DNA from: DHVE2 group archaeon
Lineage (GTDB): Archaea; Thermoplasmatota; Thermoplasmata; Thermoplasmatales; Aciduliprofundaceae
Direction of reading: 5' to 3'
DNA: 34,220 bases
Assembly (NCBI GenBank): GCA_015523125.1
Contig: WAKX01000030.1
Location: 1-34,220 of the forward strand
This document shows positions 17,701-25,213 of this stretch, piece by piece. Under the pieces are notes generated by a model. That model was not told the origin of the DNA. It worked only from the letters and a program-made list of their open reading frames with translations, and did no database searches. Within the stretch, counting starts at the first letter, position 1, and each line of letters begins with the position of its first letter. A program made the position numbers and the translations under genes.

Positions 17701-18699
17701 GGCGTTGAACTCAGGGACAAAGTTTCCATCGCTTACATCGCCAGATGAATCAAAGGTAACGGTGATGTAATCATTGACCTCGCCGTCCTGAACCTCGTCC
17801 CATGTGTTGGGCCCTGTGGTAGTTATGCAATCAAGAGCAAATCCACCACTCGAGGTACTCCACACATTTCCGCTATCTTTGCTATAATCGCTGTAACCTC
17901 TGGCAGTTATCACCGATATTCGCAGAGTTGGCTGATCAGACGGATTCAATCCTATTACACTCCACGCGAGTCTTATTTCGATTGTGTTATTTGTCAGATT
18001 CACCGCCATAAGCCCGTGCTGACCGGTATCTCCGGTGTAATCTACGAATTTCCAAGTATTGTTTATCACGTAGAATATGGAGCCCCAGTTCGCCGTGGAC
18101 TCGTTAAGCGGATATTCGGTGAAGTTCAATCCTTTGCCTGCGTATCGAGAATCAGCAAGGTTCACAACTATCTGATATTCCCATGCAGCGCTGGAATTCA
18201 CCGTTGTGTTAGAATTACCAGCAAACCATGTCTCTCCGCCAGATGTGCCGTTGTCTATGGCGATGGCCATCCATGTGGCCCCATTGTCACCAAGGTGGAA
18301 ACTGCTCATGTTCTTGAACTCAGCCAAGAAATATATATACGAGGAATCCCCGGTTATTCTGAATTCAGTGAGATCAACGCGCTCGTCAGGATTTCCGCCG
18401 TTGAAGTCGTTTCGCTCATCATTCATGGAATCGTTCCACACGTATTCACCGTTGCTTATCGCATAAGAATTAGCCGTGTTAGGCAAGGTTCCGGTCCAGT
18501 CGCTGGAATTTGCATCCACAGAAATGGTATGCCTAGTGGCTGTGTGATGCGGCGCCATCGTGATGATTCCCGCAACCCCGGAGAGGAGAAGAACCATCGC
18601 GATGCCCACAATAACCGCGTACTTTGCGTGTCCCTTTTTTCTTACCTCTATTCTCTTTGGTTTCAAACTCACATCCCTCCTAGTGTTTTTGGCATCCAT
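17641..18699 (-). CDS. DOMON-like surface protein with PEF-CTERM-like anchor
   Basis: The 352-residue protein has a basic N-terminus, a membrane helix (about 27-47), one DOMON-like domain (about 56-315; VDANSSDW opening, Asn/Thr/Ser-rich) and a C-terminal 25-residue tail: VPEFNAL, a hydrophobic helix, then RRTR. This tripartite tail matches PEF-CTERM sorting signals cut by archaeosortases. ATG 18699 is 25 bases from a perfect TTTAAATA, so a leaderless start is likely. An internal AGGAGGG (18675-18681) eight bases before TTG 18666 marks a possible second start (341 residues). Role is inferred: exposed glucan-binding partner of the enzymes encoded convergently. The 3' end overlaps the GH57 gene by 60 bases. 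Confidence 0.75.
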   Translation of the reverse strand: MDAKNTRRDVSLKPKRIEVRKKGHAKYAVIVGIAMVLLLSGVAGIITMAPHHTATRHTISVDANSSDWTGTLPNTANSYAISNGEYVWNDSMNDERNDFNGGNPDERVDLTEFRITGDSSYIYFLAEFKNMSSFHLGDNGATWMAIAIDNGTSGGETWFAGNSNTTVNSSAAWEYQIVVNLADSRYAGKGLNFTEYPLNESTANWGSIFYVINNTWKFVDYTGDTGQHGLMAVNLTNNTIEIRLAWSVIGLNPSDQPTLRISVITARGYSDYSKDSGNVWSTSSGGFALDCITTTGPNTWDEVQDGEVNDYITVTFDSSGDVSDGNFVPEFNALILPVFLVLIAPVFLRRTR

Positions 18700-18719
18700 G
18701 ACCCTCAAAATGCAGCCAA

Positions 18720-18727
18720 TATTTAAA
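18720..18727 (-). promoter_or_regulatory. TATA box of the 352-residue surface-protein gene
   Basis: TTTAAATA on the minus strand is an exact archaeal TATA consensus. It is centred about 25 bases before ATG 18699, which implies transcription starting at or next to the start codon. Confidence 0.65.
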
Positions 18728-18785
18728 AACTTTTTGCATTTTTCAAAAATTTTCAAAAAAAGAAATTGGGAAATAATTGAAAATT

Positions 18786-21029
18786 TCACTCTTTTCTTCT
18801 CCTCAGTATTATTGGCACTGCAACGATGAACAGCATCGGTATAGCGAGAGTCGGCGAGAGCTCGGGTACAACATGACTTGAGTCATTAGGAACAACACCA
18901 TCCTGTAGTGTATATTCAAAATAATCGGAAATAGTTGTTCCAGTACCATGTACATTCTGATTATCCGTGGTTACAGGCGCTATTGACCAAACGTATCCAT
19001 TACTGTCAGTCTGATAAAATAAAATCAATCGGATTGTAGGTTGTGAAGAGTAAGTTATCCCAATATCATTCCATGGTAGTCCAATTTCCGTACCTGACTT
19101 TGTGGTGGCAGTCTGCACACCAGTGTGATCTTGGTTATCAGTCCATTGTGAACCATCCCATTTTTTCAGATCTAAGTATGGAGTTGCTTTGTAAATATAT
19201 ATTAATCCCCAATTTGCTTTAAATCCATTACCAAAGTGAGTGGTGGCTCCTCCAATCGTGTATGCATCAGAAGAGCCCGTAGCGCCTTCGTCTGTGTCGA
19301 TATAAACCCAAATATCCTGATTGGCTTGGTCATTCCCAGTATTGTTTTTAGCTCCAACATAGAGGTTATTGCTGTCCCATGTGAGATACCATTCAATATT
19401 ATTATCTGAACCCAAATCCTCATTTGAAGCCCAGTCGGTGAAATCACCATCAACGGTTATAGTATGCTCTGCCGTTCTGGTAAGTATTATTGCCCTAGTT
19501 CCAGCCTCATCCTTCGCGCCGTTCCAGTCCGTCATCTTCACGTGGTAGCTGGTGACTTTGTAATTGCCGGGCACACTGAGCTCGAGGGCTCCGTACTCGC
19601 CATTCTTGCCAACGCCGACTTTCACCTGATCAGTGGGCTGTCCATCGTAGAGCACTCGGATTACTTGGCCGTTGAAGCCGAAAACCTGCACAGTATGCGT
19701 TCCATGGGATTGTGTTGTGAATGTGATTTCCGCATAATCATATGGGGATTTGCCCTGCTGCGGAAGCGGCGTTGCGTTGCTCCAATTTCCGCTGGGAGCT
19801 TTCTCAATTTCGGGAGCTATGTTTCCCGCTAGCATGGTTCCCTTAACGCTGGCGTAGAAGAATATAGCCTTAGAAGAGTTGTAATGCGAATACTGATATA
19901 GGTCGATGTTTGGATTTGCCACGTTGCCCGTGGGGTTGTAATTGAAGTTGTTAACACCTACTATATGATTCCAGTCATCGAAGTAGCCGTCTATCTTTAT
20001 AGTGCTTGGGGTTCCCACGTATTTTCTAAACGAATTTCCCCAAATTGTGTAAATAGAGTCGCACGCCACGGAACTTACCTTCACTTCCACACCACTCTGA
20101 TACACGTTGCTTGTGTCCACCTTGAAATAGTAGGTTTTGCCCAAAGTAAGGGTTGTACCTATTGTGTACTTTGTACCCTCCAATCCGGGTATCTGAACCC
20201 CTGCAGGATAGGATATTGTAAGGGAATCCACGTTCACAGCCCCGTACATGGGCTTTAGCTCAACTTCCAAAGTGTCATTTTTTAGAGGAGTTTGCACAAC
20301 TAACAATGCAGGTTTTTCTATTCCCACCACAGGCGTGATATCTTGTTCGTACCCGCTCTGGGCCACTATCATAATCTTCGCGTTTCTACTCATCAAATGA
20401 TTAACGCTTCCAGTGATGGTATTTCCATCGTGGTGCATTATGGCAGTCTCCTCCACCGTCCAGTTCCATATGTGCTGATTCATGCTGTTAAACTTCATAA
20501 AAGATCCTCTCAATGTTCCATTGTAGCCCTCTATCTTTATCATATAATCGGCGCCGACGTATCCAGTGTCGTACCCCGTGGCCCTGTTTGTATCGTTATC
20601 AATGAGGATATATGCTAAATTCTTGTATTTGCCGCTATCCAAAAAATTGCCTGCAAAGTTGATATAAAATTCAAAGGCACCCCTTACCTGGTGGAATGCA
20701 AATTTGTTTATGTCAATGTTTGGATTAGTTATAGCAGATAAATCATAATCCCTGTACTTCTGAATAACGTTCCAATCTGTGGTCTTAAAAGAATTAGTAG
20801 ATATTGCAAACACGCCGAATATGAGCAGAAGAACAATACCAACCACAGCCCACGCGCCCAAGCGGCCCTTTGCCGAGCTCATCATGCTCTTCTTTGGCTT
20901 TTCCGGCTTTTTGCTATTGCCGTTGATCAGGCCATCCTTATTTCCGTTGCCGTTTGTTAAACCATTTATCATGCCCCGTGTGCCATTTTTCCTCATAGAG
21001 TTACCATTTACAAAGCCTTTATCTTTCAT
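18786..21029 (-). CDS. Large DOMON-like surface protein with Asn-Gly-rich cytoplasmic tail and PEF-CTERM-like anchor
   Basis: I choose ATG 21029 because AGGAGGT lies eight bases upstream; the in-frame ATG at 21035 is too close. The 747-residue protein starts with a hydrophilic tail rich in NG pairs (NGN, INGLTNGNGN, LINGN), then a Lys-rich patch and a membrane helix (58-76). Outside are three beta-rich regions: a divergent one (about 80-330), one opening IDGYFDDW (about 340-490) and one opening VDGDFTDW (about 520-715). The protein ends VPELSPT, a hydrophobic helix and RRRKE, a PEF-CTERM-like signal. It therefore has potential membrane segments at both ends. A sugar-binding or cell-envelope role is inferred from the domains and the glucan locus. 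Confidence 0.75.
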   Translation of the reverse strand: MKDKGFVNGNSMRKNGTRGMINGLTNGNGNKDGLINGNSKKPEKPKKSMMSSAKGRLGAWAVVGIVLLLIFGVFAISTNSFKTTDWNVIQKYRDYDLSAITNPNIDINKFAFHQVRGAFEFYINFAGNFLDSGKYKNLAYILIDNDTNRATGYDTGYVGADYMIKIEGYNGTLRGSFMKFNSMNQHIWNWTVEETAIMHHDGNTITGSVNHLMSRNAKIMIVAQSGYEQDITPVVGIEKPALLVVQTPLKNDTLEVELKPMYGAVNVDSLTISYPAGVQIPGLEGTKYTIGTTLTLGKTYYFKVDTSNVYQSGVEVKVSSVACDSIYTIWGNSFRKYVGTPSTIKIDGYFDDWNHIVGVNNFNYNPTGNVANPNIDLYQYSHYNSSKAIFFYASVKGTMLAGNIAPEIEKAPSGNWSNATPLPQQGKSPYDYAEITFTTQSHGTHTVQVFGFNGQVIRVLYDGQPTDQVKVGVGKNGEYGALELSVPGNYKVTSYHVKMTDWNGAKDEAGTRAIILTRTAEHTITVDGDFTDWASNEDLGSDNNIEWYLTWDSNNLYVGAKNNTGNDQANQDIWVYIDTDEGATGSSDAYTIGGATTHFGNGFKANWGLIYIYKATPYLDLKKWDGSQWTDNQDHTGVQTATTKSGTEIGLPWNDIGITYSSQPTIRLILFYQTDSNGYVWSIAPVTTDNQNVHGTGTTISDYFEYTLQDGVVPNDSSHVVPELSPTLAIPMLFIVAVPIILRRRKE

Positions 21030-21071
21030 AGCCATTACCTCCTTATTACGGGGAAAAGTAATGGGTTGGCC

Positions 21072-21080
21072 AAATATAAA
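21072..21080 (-). promoter_or_regulatory. TATA box for the 747-residue surface-protein gene
   Basis: TTTATATTT on the minus strand predicts transcription from about 21051. That gives a leader of about 22 bases containing AGGAGGT (21037-21043), which fits an SD-led start at 21029. Confidence 0.6.
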
Positions 21081-21112
21081 CTTTACTATGATACAAATCC
21101 CCAAAATCAAGT

Positions 21113-21120
21113 TTTTTATA
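21113..21120 (+). promoter_or_regulatory. TATA box for the nucleotidyltransferase gene
   Basis: TTTTTATA is centred about 25 bases before ATG 21142 and no SD sequence intervenes, so the transcript is probably leaderless. It is back to back with the promoter of the surface-protein gene. Confidence 0.6.
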
Positions 21121-21141
21121 GCATTTTTCATTACTCCAACC

Positions 21142-21861
21142 ATGAAGGCTCTCGTACTTGCTGGAGGATATGCTAGGAGACTTGCACCTATTACAGATTT
21201 CGTAGCAAAACCCCTTTTACCATTGGGGGATAAATTGGTAATTGACTGGGTTATCGATAAAATAAGGGAAATTAAAGTAGATGAGGTTGCCGTGTCCACG
21301 AACAATTACTACAAGAAGGAGTTCGAATACTGGAGCAAATGCAGAGCGGAAAATATAAAATTGATAATCGAACCCACACACGGCGAGGAGGAGAAATTTG
21401 GAGCCATAGCAGGGATTAACTACGCTATGGATATGATGGGCGATGATGATTACATAATTGTTGCGGGAGACAATGTATTCGACTTCTCCATGAAAGAATT
21501 TTTTGAATTCTACAATAAGGTAAAAGCACCGGTCCTCGCGGTTTACGATGTGAAAGATAGAGAGAAGGCGAAAAGGTACGGTGTGGTGAAAATAAATGAT
21601 GAAGGAAGGGTTGTAAAGATGCAGGAAAAACCGCAAAATCCCGAATCAACCCTCGCGAGCACCGCCTGCTACATCTTCCCGAAAGGAACGAAGAAATTGA
21701 TAGAAGAGTACCTCGGGGAGAAAAACAACCCCGATAGCCCGGGGTATTTCATAGCGTGGCTCTCCCAAAACCACGAGGTTTATGCTCATCCCTTCTCGGG
21801 ACTCTGGAAAGACATAGGTAATTTAGATGAATATCGCTCGGTGTTCAATCAATTTCTATGA
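21142..21861 (+). CDS. Sugar-1-phosphate nucleotidyltransferase (RmlA/GlmU N-terminal type)
   Basis: The 239-residue enzyme has the nucleotidyltransferase signature LAGGYARRLAPIT at residues 5-17 and KPLLPLGDK. AGDNVFDF supplies the metal-binding Asp, and an EKP motif (MQEKPQNP) and a sugar-site stretch (DIGNLDEY) follow. Such enzymes make NDP-sugars from NTP and sugar-1-phosphate. The protein lacks the C-terminal beta-helix of GlmU, GlgC and many archaeal homologues. ATG 21142 fits the leaderless promoter; an open frame extends upstream but lies antisense to the surface-protein gene. A plausible but unproven role is making ADP- or UDP-glucose for the GlgM-type enzyme. A role in cell-surface glycan synthesis is equally possible. 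Confidence 0.85.
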   Translation: MKALVLAGGYARRLAPITDFVAKPLLPLGDKLVIDWVIDKIREIKVDEVAVSTNNYYKKEFEYWSKCRAENIKLIIEPTHGEEEKFGAIAGINYAMDMMGDDDYIIVAGDNVFDFSMKEFFEFYNKVKAPVLAVYDVKDREKAKRYGVVKINDEGRVVKMQEKPQNPESTLASTACYIFPKGTKKLIEEYLGEKNNPDSPGYFIAWLSQNHEVYAHPFSGLWKDIGNLDEYRSVFNQFL

Positions 21862-21883
21862 GCGGTTTAGAATAACCACAATA

Positions 21884-21891
21884 TTTATAAA
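21884..21891 (+). promoter_or_regulatory. TATA box for the coiled-coil protein gene
   Basis: TTTATAAA is centred about 25 bases before position 21912. The start ATG at 21922 is preceded by GGTGAT, so a leader of about ten bases is predicted. The ATG at 21912 is in another frame and soon meets a stop. Confidence 0.55.
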
Positions 21892-21921
21892 CCCGAAGAA
21901 TCATATCTACATGGTGATACG

Positions 21922-22542
21922 ATGGCGGGCAAAAAAAACAAGGGATCCAACAAGGGCACCTCTAAACCAGTAAAAAAAGAGGATAAGAATCCTCCCGTGG
22001 AACTTTTTGAGAGCGAGCAGGAGAAGAAGGTTGGCTATGAGGAGTTTCAAGCTAAGACTGGAGCTGAGGCGCTAAGAGAGAAGGAAAAATTGGCAAAGCT
22101 TAGAGAAGCGGCAAAACTTCGGAAGAAAGCAGCGGATTACAAGAAAAAAGCCTCGCTGTACAATCAGAAATACAAAGAGGAGATGCAAAAAGTGGCAAAG
22201 TATCAGGCGGAGAAGGCTAAATATCGGGAAAAAGAGGCTTTGGAGAAGAAGAAACTGAAGCAGTATAAGGATAAAATTGCCGCCATAAACGAGAAGATTA
22301 AAGCTTCTGGCTCTCTCAAAAAGCAGGAAAGCCTTCGGGCTAAAATTGCATCAATCCAGGCAAAGATGTCGCACGTGGAGGCAAGGATAACTGCGTTAAA
22401 GAAAAAAGAGGCGGAAATCGTACAGAAGATGGCCGCACACAAAGCTAAAGCGGCTGAGCACTTTCAGAAGAGCAAAACCTACGAGGAGCAGGCCAGCACA
22501 TTCATGAAGACTGCTCAATCTTTAGAACGAGAGGGAAACTAA
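21922..22542 (+). CDS. Lys/Ala/Glu-rich coiled-coil protein of unknown function
   Basis: The 206-residue protein starts with a Lys/Gly/Ser-rich disordered tail (1-30). After about residue 45 it is almost continuous charged helix with heptad-like patterning (EALREKEKLAKLREAAKLRK, later ITALKKKEAEIVQKMAAHK). There is no signal peptide, membrane helix, Cys or catalytic motif. It looks like a cytoplasmic structural or nucleic-acid-associated coiled coil. The gene has its own promoter, starts at ATG 21922 after GGTGAT, and converges on the SAM hydrolase gene with a four-base overlap of the stops. I do not recognise a family. Confidence 0.7.
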   Translation: MAGKKNKGSNKGTSKPVKKEDKNPPVELFESEQEKKVGYEEFQAKTGAEALREKEKLAKLREAAKLRKKAADYKKKASLYNQKYKEEMQKVAKYQAEKAKYREKEALEKKKLKQYKDKIAAINEKIKASGSLKKQESLRAKIASIQAKMSHVEARITALKKKEAEIVQKMAAHKAKAAEHFQKSKTYEEQASTFMKTAQSLEREGN

Positions 22543-23279
22543 TTTTTAAAAATTTTTATTTTGATTTCATCGCCAACTTTTAACCCGAGCACCCGCTCCG
22601 CGGAATCCATGTTTATTGCAAACTCTAAAAAATCCTCGCTGTTGATAAGCGCCAGCAATTCACCCTTCTTAGCGTTTCCGTAAGTTTTTTTCATTGGAAT
22701 TCTCCGATGCTCGAGATCAAATTCCACCACGTCTTTAACCATCTCCTCCGGAATGTTTGTTATAACATTTCCGAAATGGTCCACATGTATTATCTCGGCT
22801 TCTATTTCACCGTTATTCAACGAAGGCTCCCGAACGGGATACGTTCTAAAATCATCTATCTCCTCCAGCTTTGAGAAATCGCCCATGTCAACCCTTGCGG
22901 CTACGGGCGCAAATATGTCACGCCCATGAAAGGTGGGATTCTTTGCATTCATTTTTATCTCGTAAACTTTTTTTACCCTCTCTTTAACGAGGGTGAGAAT
23001 TCCGTTATCTGGGCCAACGTAGAAAGAGGAGCCTAAATCTGCCACTATGCCCCGTCGCGCCGTTCCAACTCCAGGATCAACTACGAAGAGATGAACTGTG
23101 CCACGGGGAAAATAATCCACTATTGATTTTAAAATGTACGAGGCATGTCGGACGCTGTGCCTTTTAACTCCCTGAGTTATATCGACAATTTCAGCGTTGG
23201 GATTTATTCTCTTTATTACTCCCTTCATAACCCCCGCGTAGTGGTCAGAATAGCCAAAATCTGTGGTTATTGTAATCAT
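22539..23279 (-). CDS. SAM hydroxide adenosyltransferase (DUF62 family)
   Basis: The protein belongs to the SAM-dependent chlorinase/fluorinase superfamily, whose common archaeal members hydrolyse S-adenosylmethionine to adenosine and methionine. It shows ITTDFG at the N-terminus, VVDPGVGTARR with the conserved Asp and an Arg seven residues later, and FHGRDIFAPVAA with the conserved His: the DUF62 Asp-Arg-His triad. The C-terminal domain is present (246 residues from ATG 23279). GTG 23288 directly after the acyP stop is an alternative start, but the family normally begins MITITTDFG. It is co-transcribed with acyP. Confidence 0.9.
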   Translation of the reverse strand: MITITTDFGYSDHYAGVMKGVIKRINPNAEIVDITQGVKRHSVRHASYILKSIVDYFPRGTVHLFVVDPGVGTARRGIVADLGSSFYVGPDNGILTLVKERVKKVYEIKMNAKNPTFHGRDIFAPVAARVDMGDFSKLEEIDDFRTYPVREPSLNNGEIEAEIIHVDHFGNVITNIPEEMVKDVVEFDLEHRRIPMKKTYGNAKKGELLALINSEDFLEFAINMDSAERVLGLKVGDEIKIKIFKN

Positions 23280-23288
23280 ATTCACCAC

Positions 23289-23564
23289 TCAATACCTTAT
23301 CTCAAAGTCCGCGTATCCCTCCGGTTCCCCGTACTTCACTTCCACCTTTTCCACCCTAGCATGGGGGTGCTTGTACTGACACAGATAAATTAATCTCTCC
23401 ACTTTATCCTTGGGGCCTTCGAACACCGCCTCCACCCGTCCATCCCTTAGATTTCTTACCCAGCCTGTGATTCCTAAATTCTTTGCCTTTTCCTCCGTGA
23501 ATGCCCTGAAGAACACTCCCTGAACTCGTCCGGAGAAGAACACATGAGCTTTCACCTTTTCCAT
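23289..23564 (-). CDS. acyP: Acylphosphatase
   Basis: The 91-residue protein has normal acylphosphatase length. It shows both active-site blocks: GRVQGVFFR with the phosphate-binding Arg, and [17 protein letters not shown] with the catalytic Asn. It hydrolyses carboxyl-phosphate bonds in the cytoplasm. ATG 23564 lies about 26 bases from a TATA box and has no SD, so a leaderless start is likely. The gene for the SAM hydroxide adenosyltransferase follows immediately. Confidence 0.95.
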   Translation of the reverse strand: MEKVKAHVFFSGRVQGVFFRAFTEEKAKNLGITGWVRNLRDGRVEAVFEGPKDKVERLIYLCQYKHPHARVEKVEVKYGEPEGYADFEIRY

Positions 23565-23586
23565 GGCTCTTGCATCGAATAATGGG

Positions 23587-23594
23587 ATAAAAAA
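23587..23594 (-). promoter_or_regulatory. TATA box for acyP
   Basis: TTTTTTAT on the minus strand is centred about 26 bases before ATG 23564 in an A/T-rich gap between genes. Confidence 0.5.
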
Positions 23595-23604
23595 TTTTTG
23601 AAAC

Positions 23605-24090
23605 TCAGTACTTTCTCAATACGCTTATGGAATCCTGCATGAGCTGCGGCGGATTTGTTTTCTCGTATGAAATCTGCACTACTATCTCATCCTCACTGGT
23701 GCCACTGGGGAGAATTACATTTCTCAAAGATAGATGAACGGTCCCGTTATCTCCTGTGACTCCACCCTGAGTTATGCCGCAACCATTCAGAAGAATTTTC
23801 ACATCTTTCAATGGCGTACCATTTTGGTCGTAAACCTTAATTTCGAACTCTCCGCTCCATTTGGCCGAGCCGTCCGCTTGCGTCTCTGCGTAAATTATTT
23901 TTGTTTCATTGCCATCGATGAAAATCTCCCAGTCTCCGATTCTCTTCTCTTCCTTATTATTTTCCTCATTTTGAGTGGGAGGAACGTAGATAAAATACAC
24001 CAAAAGGATTATGAGAATCACGATGATTACAATTAGAACCGCAAGAACCGAAACCTGAATAACCAACCCTTGCTCCCTCTTTGAAATCAT
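23605..24090 (-). CDS. Small membrane-anchored protein with an Ig-like domain
   Basis: The 161-residue protein has a short basic N-terminus (MISKREQG), one long hydrophobic helix (about 9-34), an Asn/Glu/Lys linker and an exposed beta-rich domain. The segment [22 protein letters not shown], read across its length, followed by [13 protein letters not shown], resembles bacterial Ig-like or carboxypeptidase-regulatory-like beta sandwiches. It is predicted to be N-terminally anchored and face outside. I do not recognise a specific family. ATG 24090 is about 25 bases from a TATA box, again without SD. Confidence 0.65.
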   Translation of the reverse strand: MISKREQGLVIQVSVLAVLIVIIVILIILLVYFIYVPPTQNEENNKEEKRIGDWEIFIDGNETKIIYAETQADGSAKWSGEFEIKVYDQNGTPLKDVKILLNGCGITQGGVTGDNGTVHLSLRNVILPSGTSEDEIVVQISYEKTNPPQLMQDSISVLRKY

Positions 24091-24110
24091 AGTATGTAAT
24101 CTTCGAGGGG

Positions 24111-24119
24111 ATATTTATT
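24111..24119 (-). promoter_or_regulatory. TATA box for the 161-residue membrane protein gene
   Basis: AATAAATAT on the minus strand is centred 25 bases before ATG 24090 and overlaps the 3' end of the upstream glycosylase gene. Confidence 0.5.
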
Positions 24120-24996
24120 TTTTCCCTTTGGTGGGCGAAGCCTTCGAGACGAATTTCGAATCGCAGATGAAAAATCTCATATCTTCGTCCAAATCTTCCC
24201 TCACTCCTATCCTCCCGGAGCTGCATATCACGAAATCCTTCCATGGGGAGTCTGCAACGAAAATATCATCGCCTAATTTCTTTTCATTCCGTTCTCTCTC
24301 TATTCCGAATGCCCTGCTCCACTTGCCGGGGCCGTTGCAAAGCTCCTTCGTTTTTCTCCCCCCTCGATTTTTTCTCATTATATCTATCCCCACCAAGGGC
24401 TCCACGGCTCGAATCAGTATGGCTTCTGGCTCCTCACCATCGGTGGTTATGTTGAACATCCAGTTTGCGTGAACCATGTACACGAATATATGCCCACCGG
24501 GAAGCCACATTCCCCTGTTGTACTCTTTTTTCCCTCTGTAAGCCCTCGAGGCTGGGTCTTTGGGCCCAAAGTACGCCTCTGTTTCCACGATTTTCCCCAC
24601 AACATATCTTCCCTGATACTTTCTAACTATCAATTTGCCTAAAAGAGAAACTGCCACCTCCTTCGCGCCCCTCTGGAAAAATTTATCATCTAGCGTGTAA
24701 AATTTGAAACTCGAGTCAAGATTGTCCTGAAAATCGCTGACGATTGAAACTGGAAATCCCCGCTCAACGATGAATTTTTGAATCTCTTCGCTTGGGGAAA
24801 TGATTCCAATTCTCTTTCCCTGTAATCCTAAGGAGACGAGATTCTCCTCGCTTATATCCTCAATGATGAGCTTTTTCAGCTTTCCCTCAAATTTATTCTT
24901 TCTCCCAGGAACCACGAGAAAATCCAGCCAGTAAAAATCAGCGATTTCTCTCAGCTCTTCGGGAGAATAATCATATCGAGGTATAAAATAAAACAT
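24115..24996 (-). CDS. 3-methyladenine DNA glycosylase (AAG/MPG family) with extra N-terminal domain
   Basis: Residues from about 98 onward match the AAG family, which excises alkylated purines from DNA. Visible elements are IVETEAYFGPKDPAS with the catalytic Glu, RAYRG, PGGHIFVYMVHANWMFN, ILIRAVEPL and LCNGPGKWSRAFGI. The first ~97 residues are not part of the usual ~190-200-residue enzyme; this alpha/beta-looking stretch (LDFLVVPGRK, KRIGIISPSEE) is one I cannot assign. In DPASRAYRG an Arg stands where many family members have His (DPASH), so activity or subfamily should be checked. The gene follows the Sec61-beta gene by three bases and probably shares its promoter. Confidence 0.85.
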   Translation of the reverse strand: MFYFIPRYDYSPEELREIADFYWLDFLVVPGRKNKFEGKLKKLIIEDISEENLVSLGLQGKRIGIISPSEEIQKFIVERGFPVSIVSDFQDNLDSSFKFYTLDDKFFQRGAKEVAVSLLGKLIVRKYQGRYVVGKIVETEAYFGPKDPASRAYRGKKEYNRGMWLPGGHIFVYMVHANWMFNITTDGEEPEAILIRAVEPLVGIDIMRKNRGGRKTKELCNGPGKWSRAFGIERERNEKKLGDDIFVADSPWKDFVICSSGRIGVREDLDEDMRFFICDSKFVSKASPTKGKK

Positions 24997-24999
24997 AGT

Positions 25000-25173
25000 T
25001 TACGCGCCTATGGGCCAGAAGACCTTGGCAAGCTCCACTATCACCGCAAAGGCGATTGATATGTACACCACAAGCTTCGGATCTATCTTTGGGCCCTTGC
25101 TCTTCTCTTCTTCGAAGTATCGAATGAGACCAGCCGCTGACTGAAATCCTGTTCCCTTGTTCTGCTTTGCCAT
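25000..25173 (-). CDS. Preprotein translocase subunit Sec61-beta
   Basis: The 57-residue tail-anchored protein has the archaeal Sec61-beta layout: SAAGLIRYFEEE on the cytoplasmic side, GPKIDPK just before the membrane, and one helix IAFAVIVELAKVFW. It is the small subunit of the SecYE-beta channel. ATG 25173 is chosen over GTG 25182 because it lies about 25 bases from the TATA box and matches the family N-terminus. Confidence 0.92.
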   Translation of the reverse strand: MAKQNKGTGFQSAAGLIRYFEEEKSKGPKIDPKLVVYISIAFAVIVELAKVFWPIGA

Positions 25174-25193
25174 ATTTACCACATATTGCGAAA

Positions 25194-25202
25194 TAATTTA
25201 AA
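25194..25202 (-). promoter_or_regulatory. TATA box for the Sec61-beta gene
   Basis: TTTAAATTA on the minus strand is centred 25 bases before ATG 25173, predicting a leaderless transcript. Confidence 0.55.
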
Positions 25203-25213
25203 TCTTTCGCTTT

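Noticed and set aside
18016-18726. 236-residue plus-strand open frame antisense to a surface-protein gene
   Set aside because: It has no SD, no promoter and no recognisable fold. The minus-strand frame has a TATA box, signal and anchor.
18700-18789. Longer start of the 352-residue surface protein
   Set aside because: It would begin upstream of the TATA box at 18720-18727 and add a second hydrophobic stretch without SD support.
20779-21141. N-terminal extension of the nucleotidyltransferase frame
   Set aside because: It is antisense to the surface-protein N-terminus. The family N-terminus (MKALVLAGG) and the TATA spacing both place the start at 21142.
21030-21305. N-terminal extension of the 747-residue surface protein
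   Set aside because: It runs antisense into the nucleotidyltransferase gene and past the predicted promoter. AGGAGGT places the start at 21029.
21912-21974. ATG 21912 as start of a gene
   Set aside because: The frame meets a stop after about twenty codons. The true start is ATG 21922 after GGTGAT.
22540-22562. A/T-rich inverted-repeat-like tract between convergent genes
   Set aside because: It is low-complexity A and T runs. It may help termination through its T tract, but no convincing hairpin terminator can be drawn.
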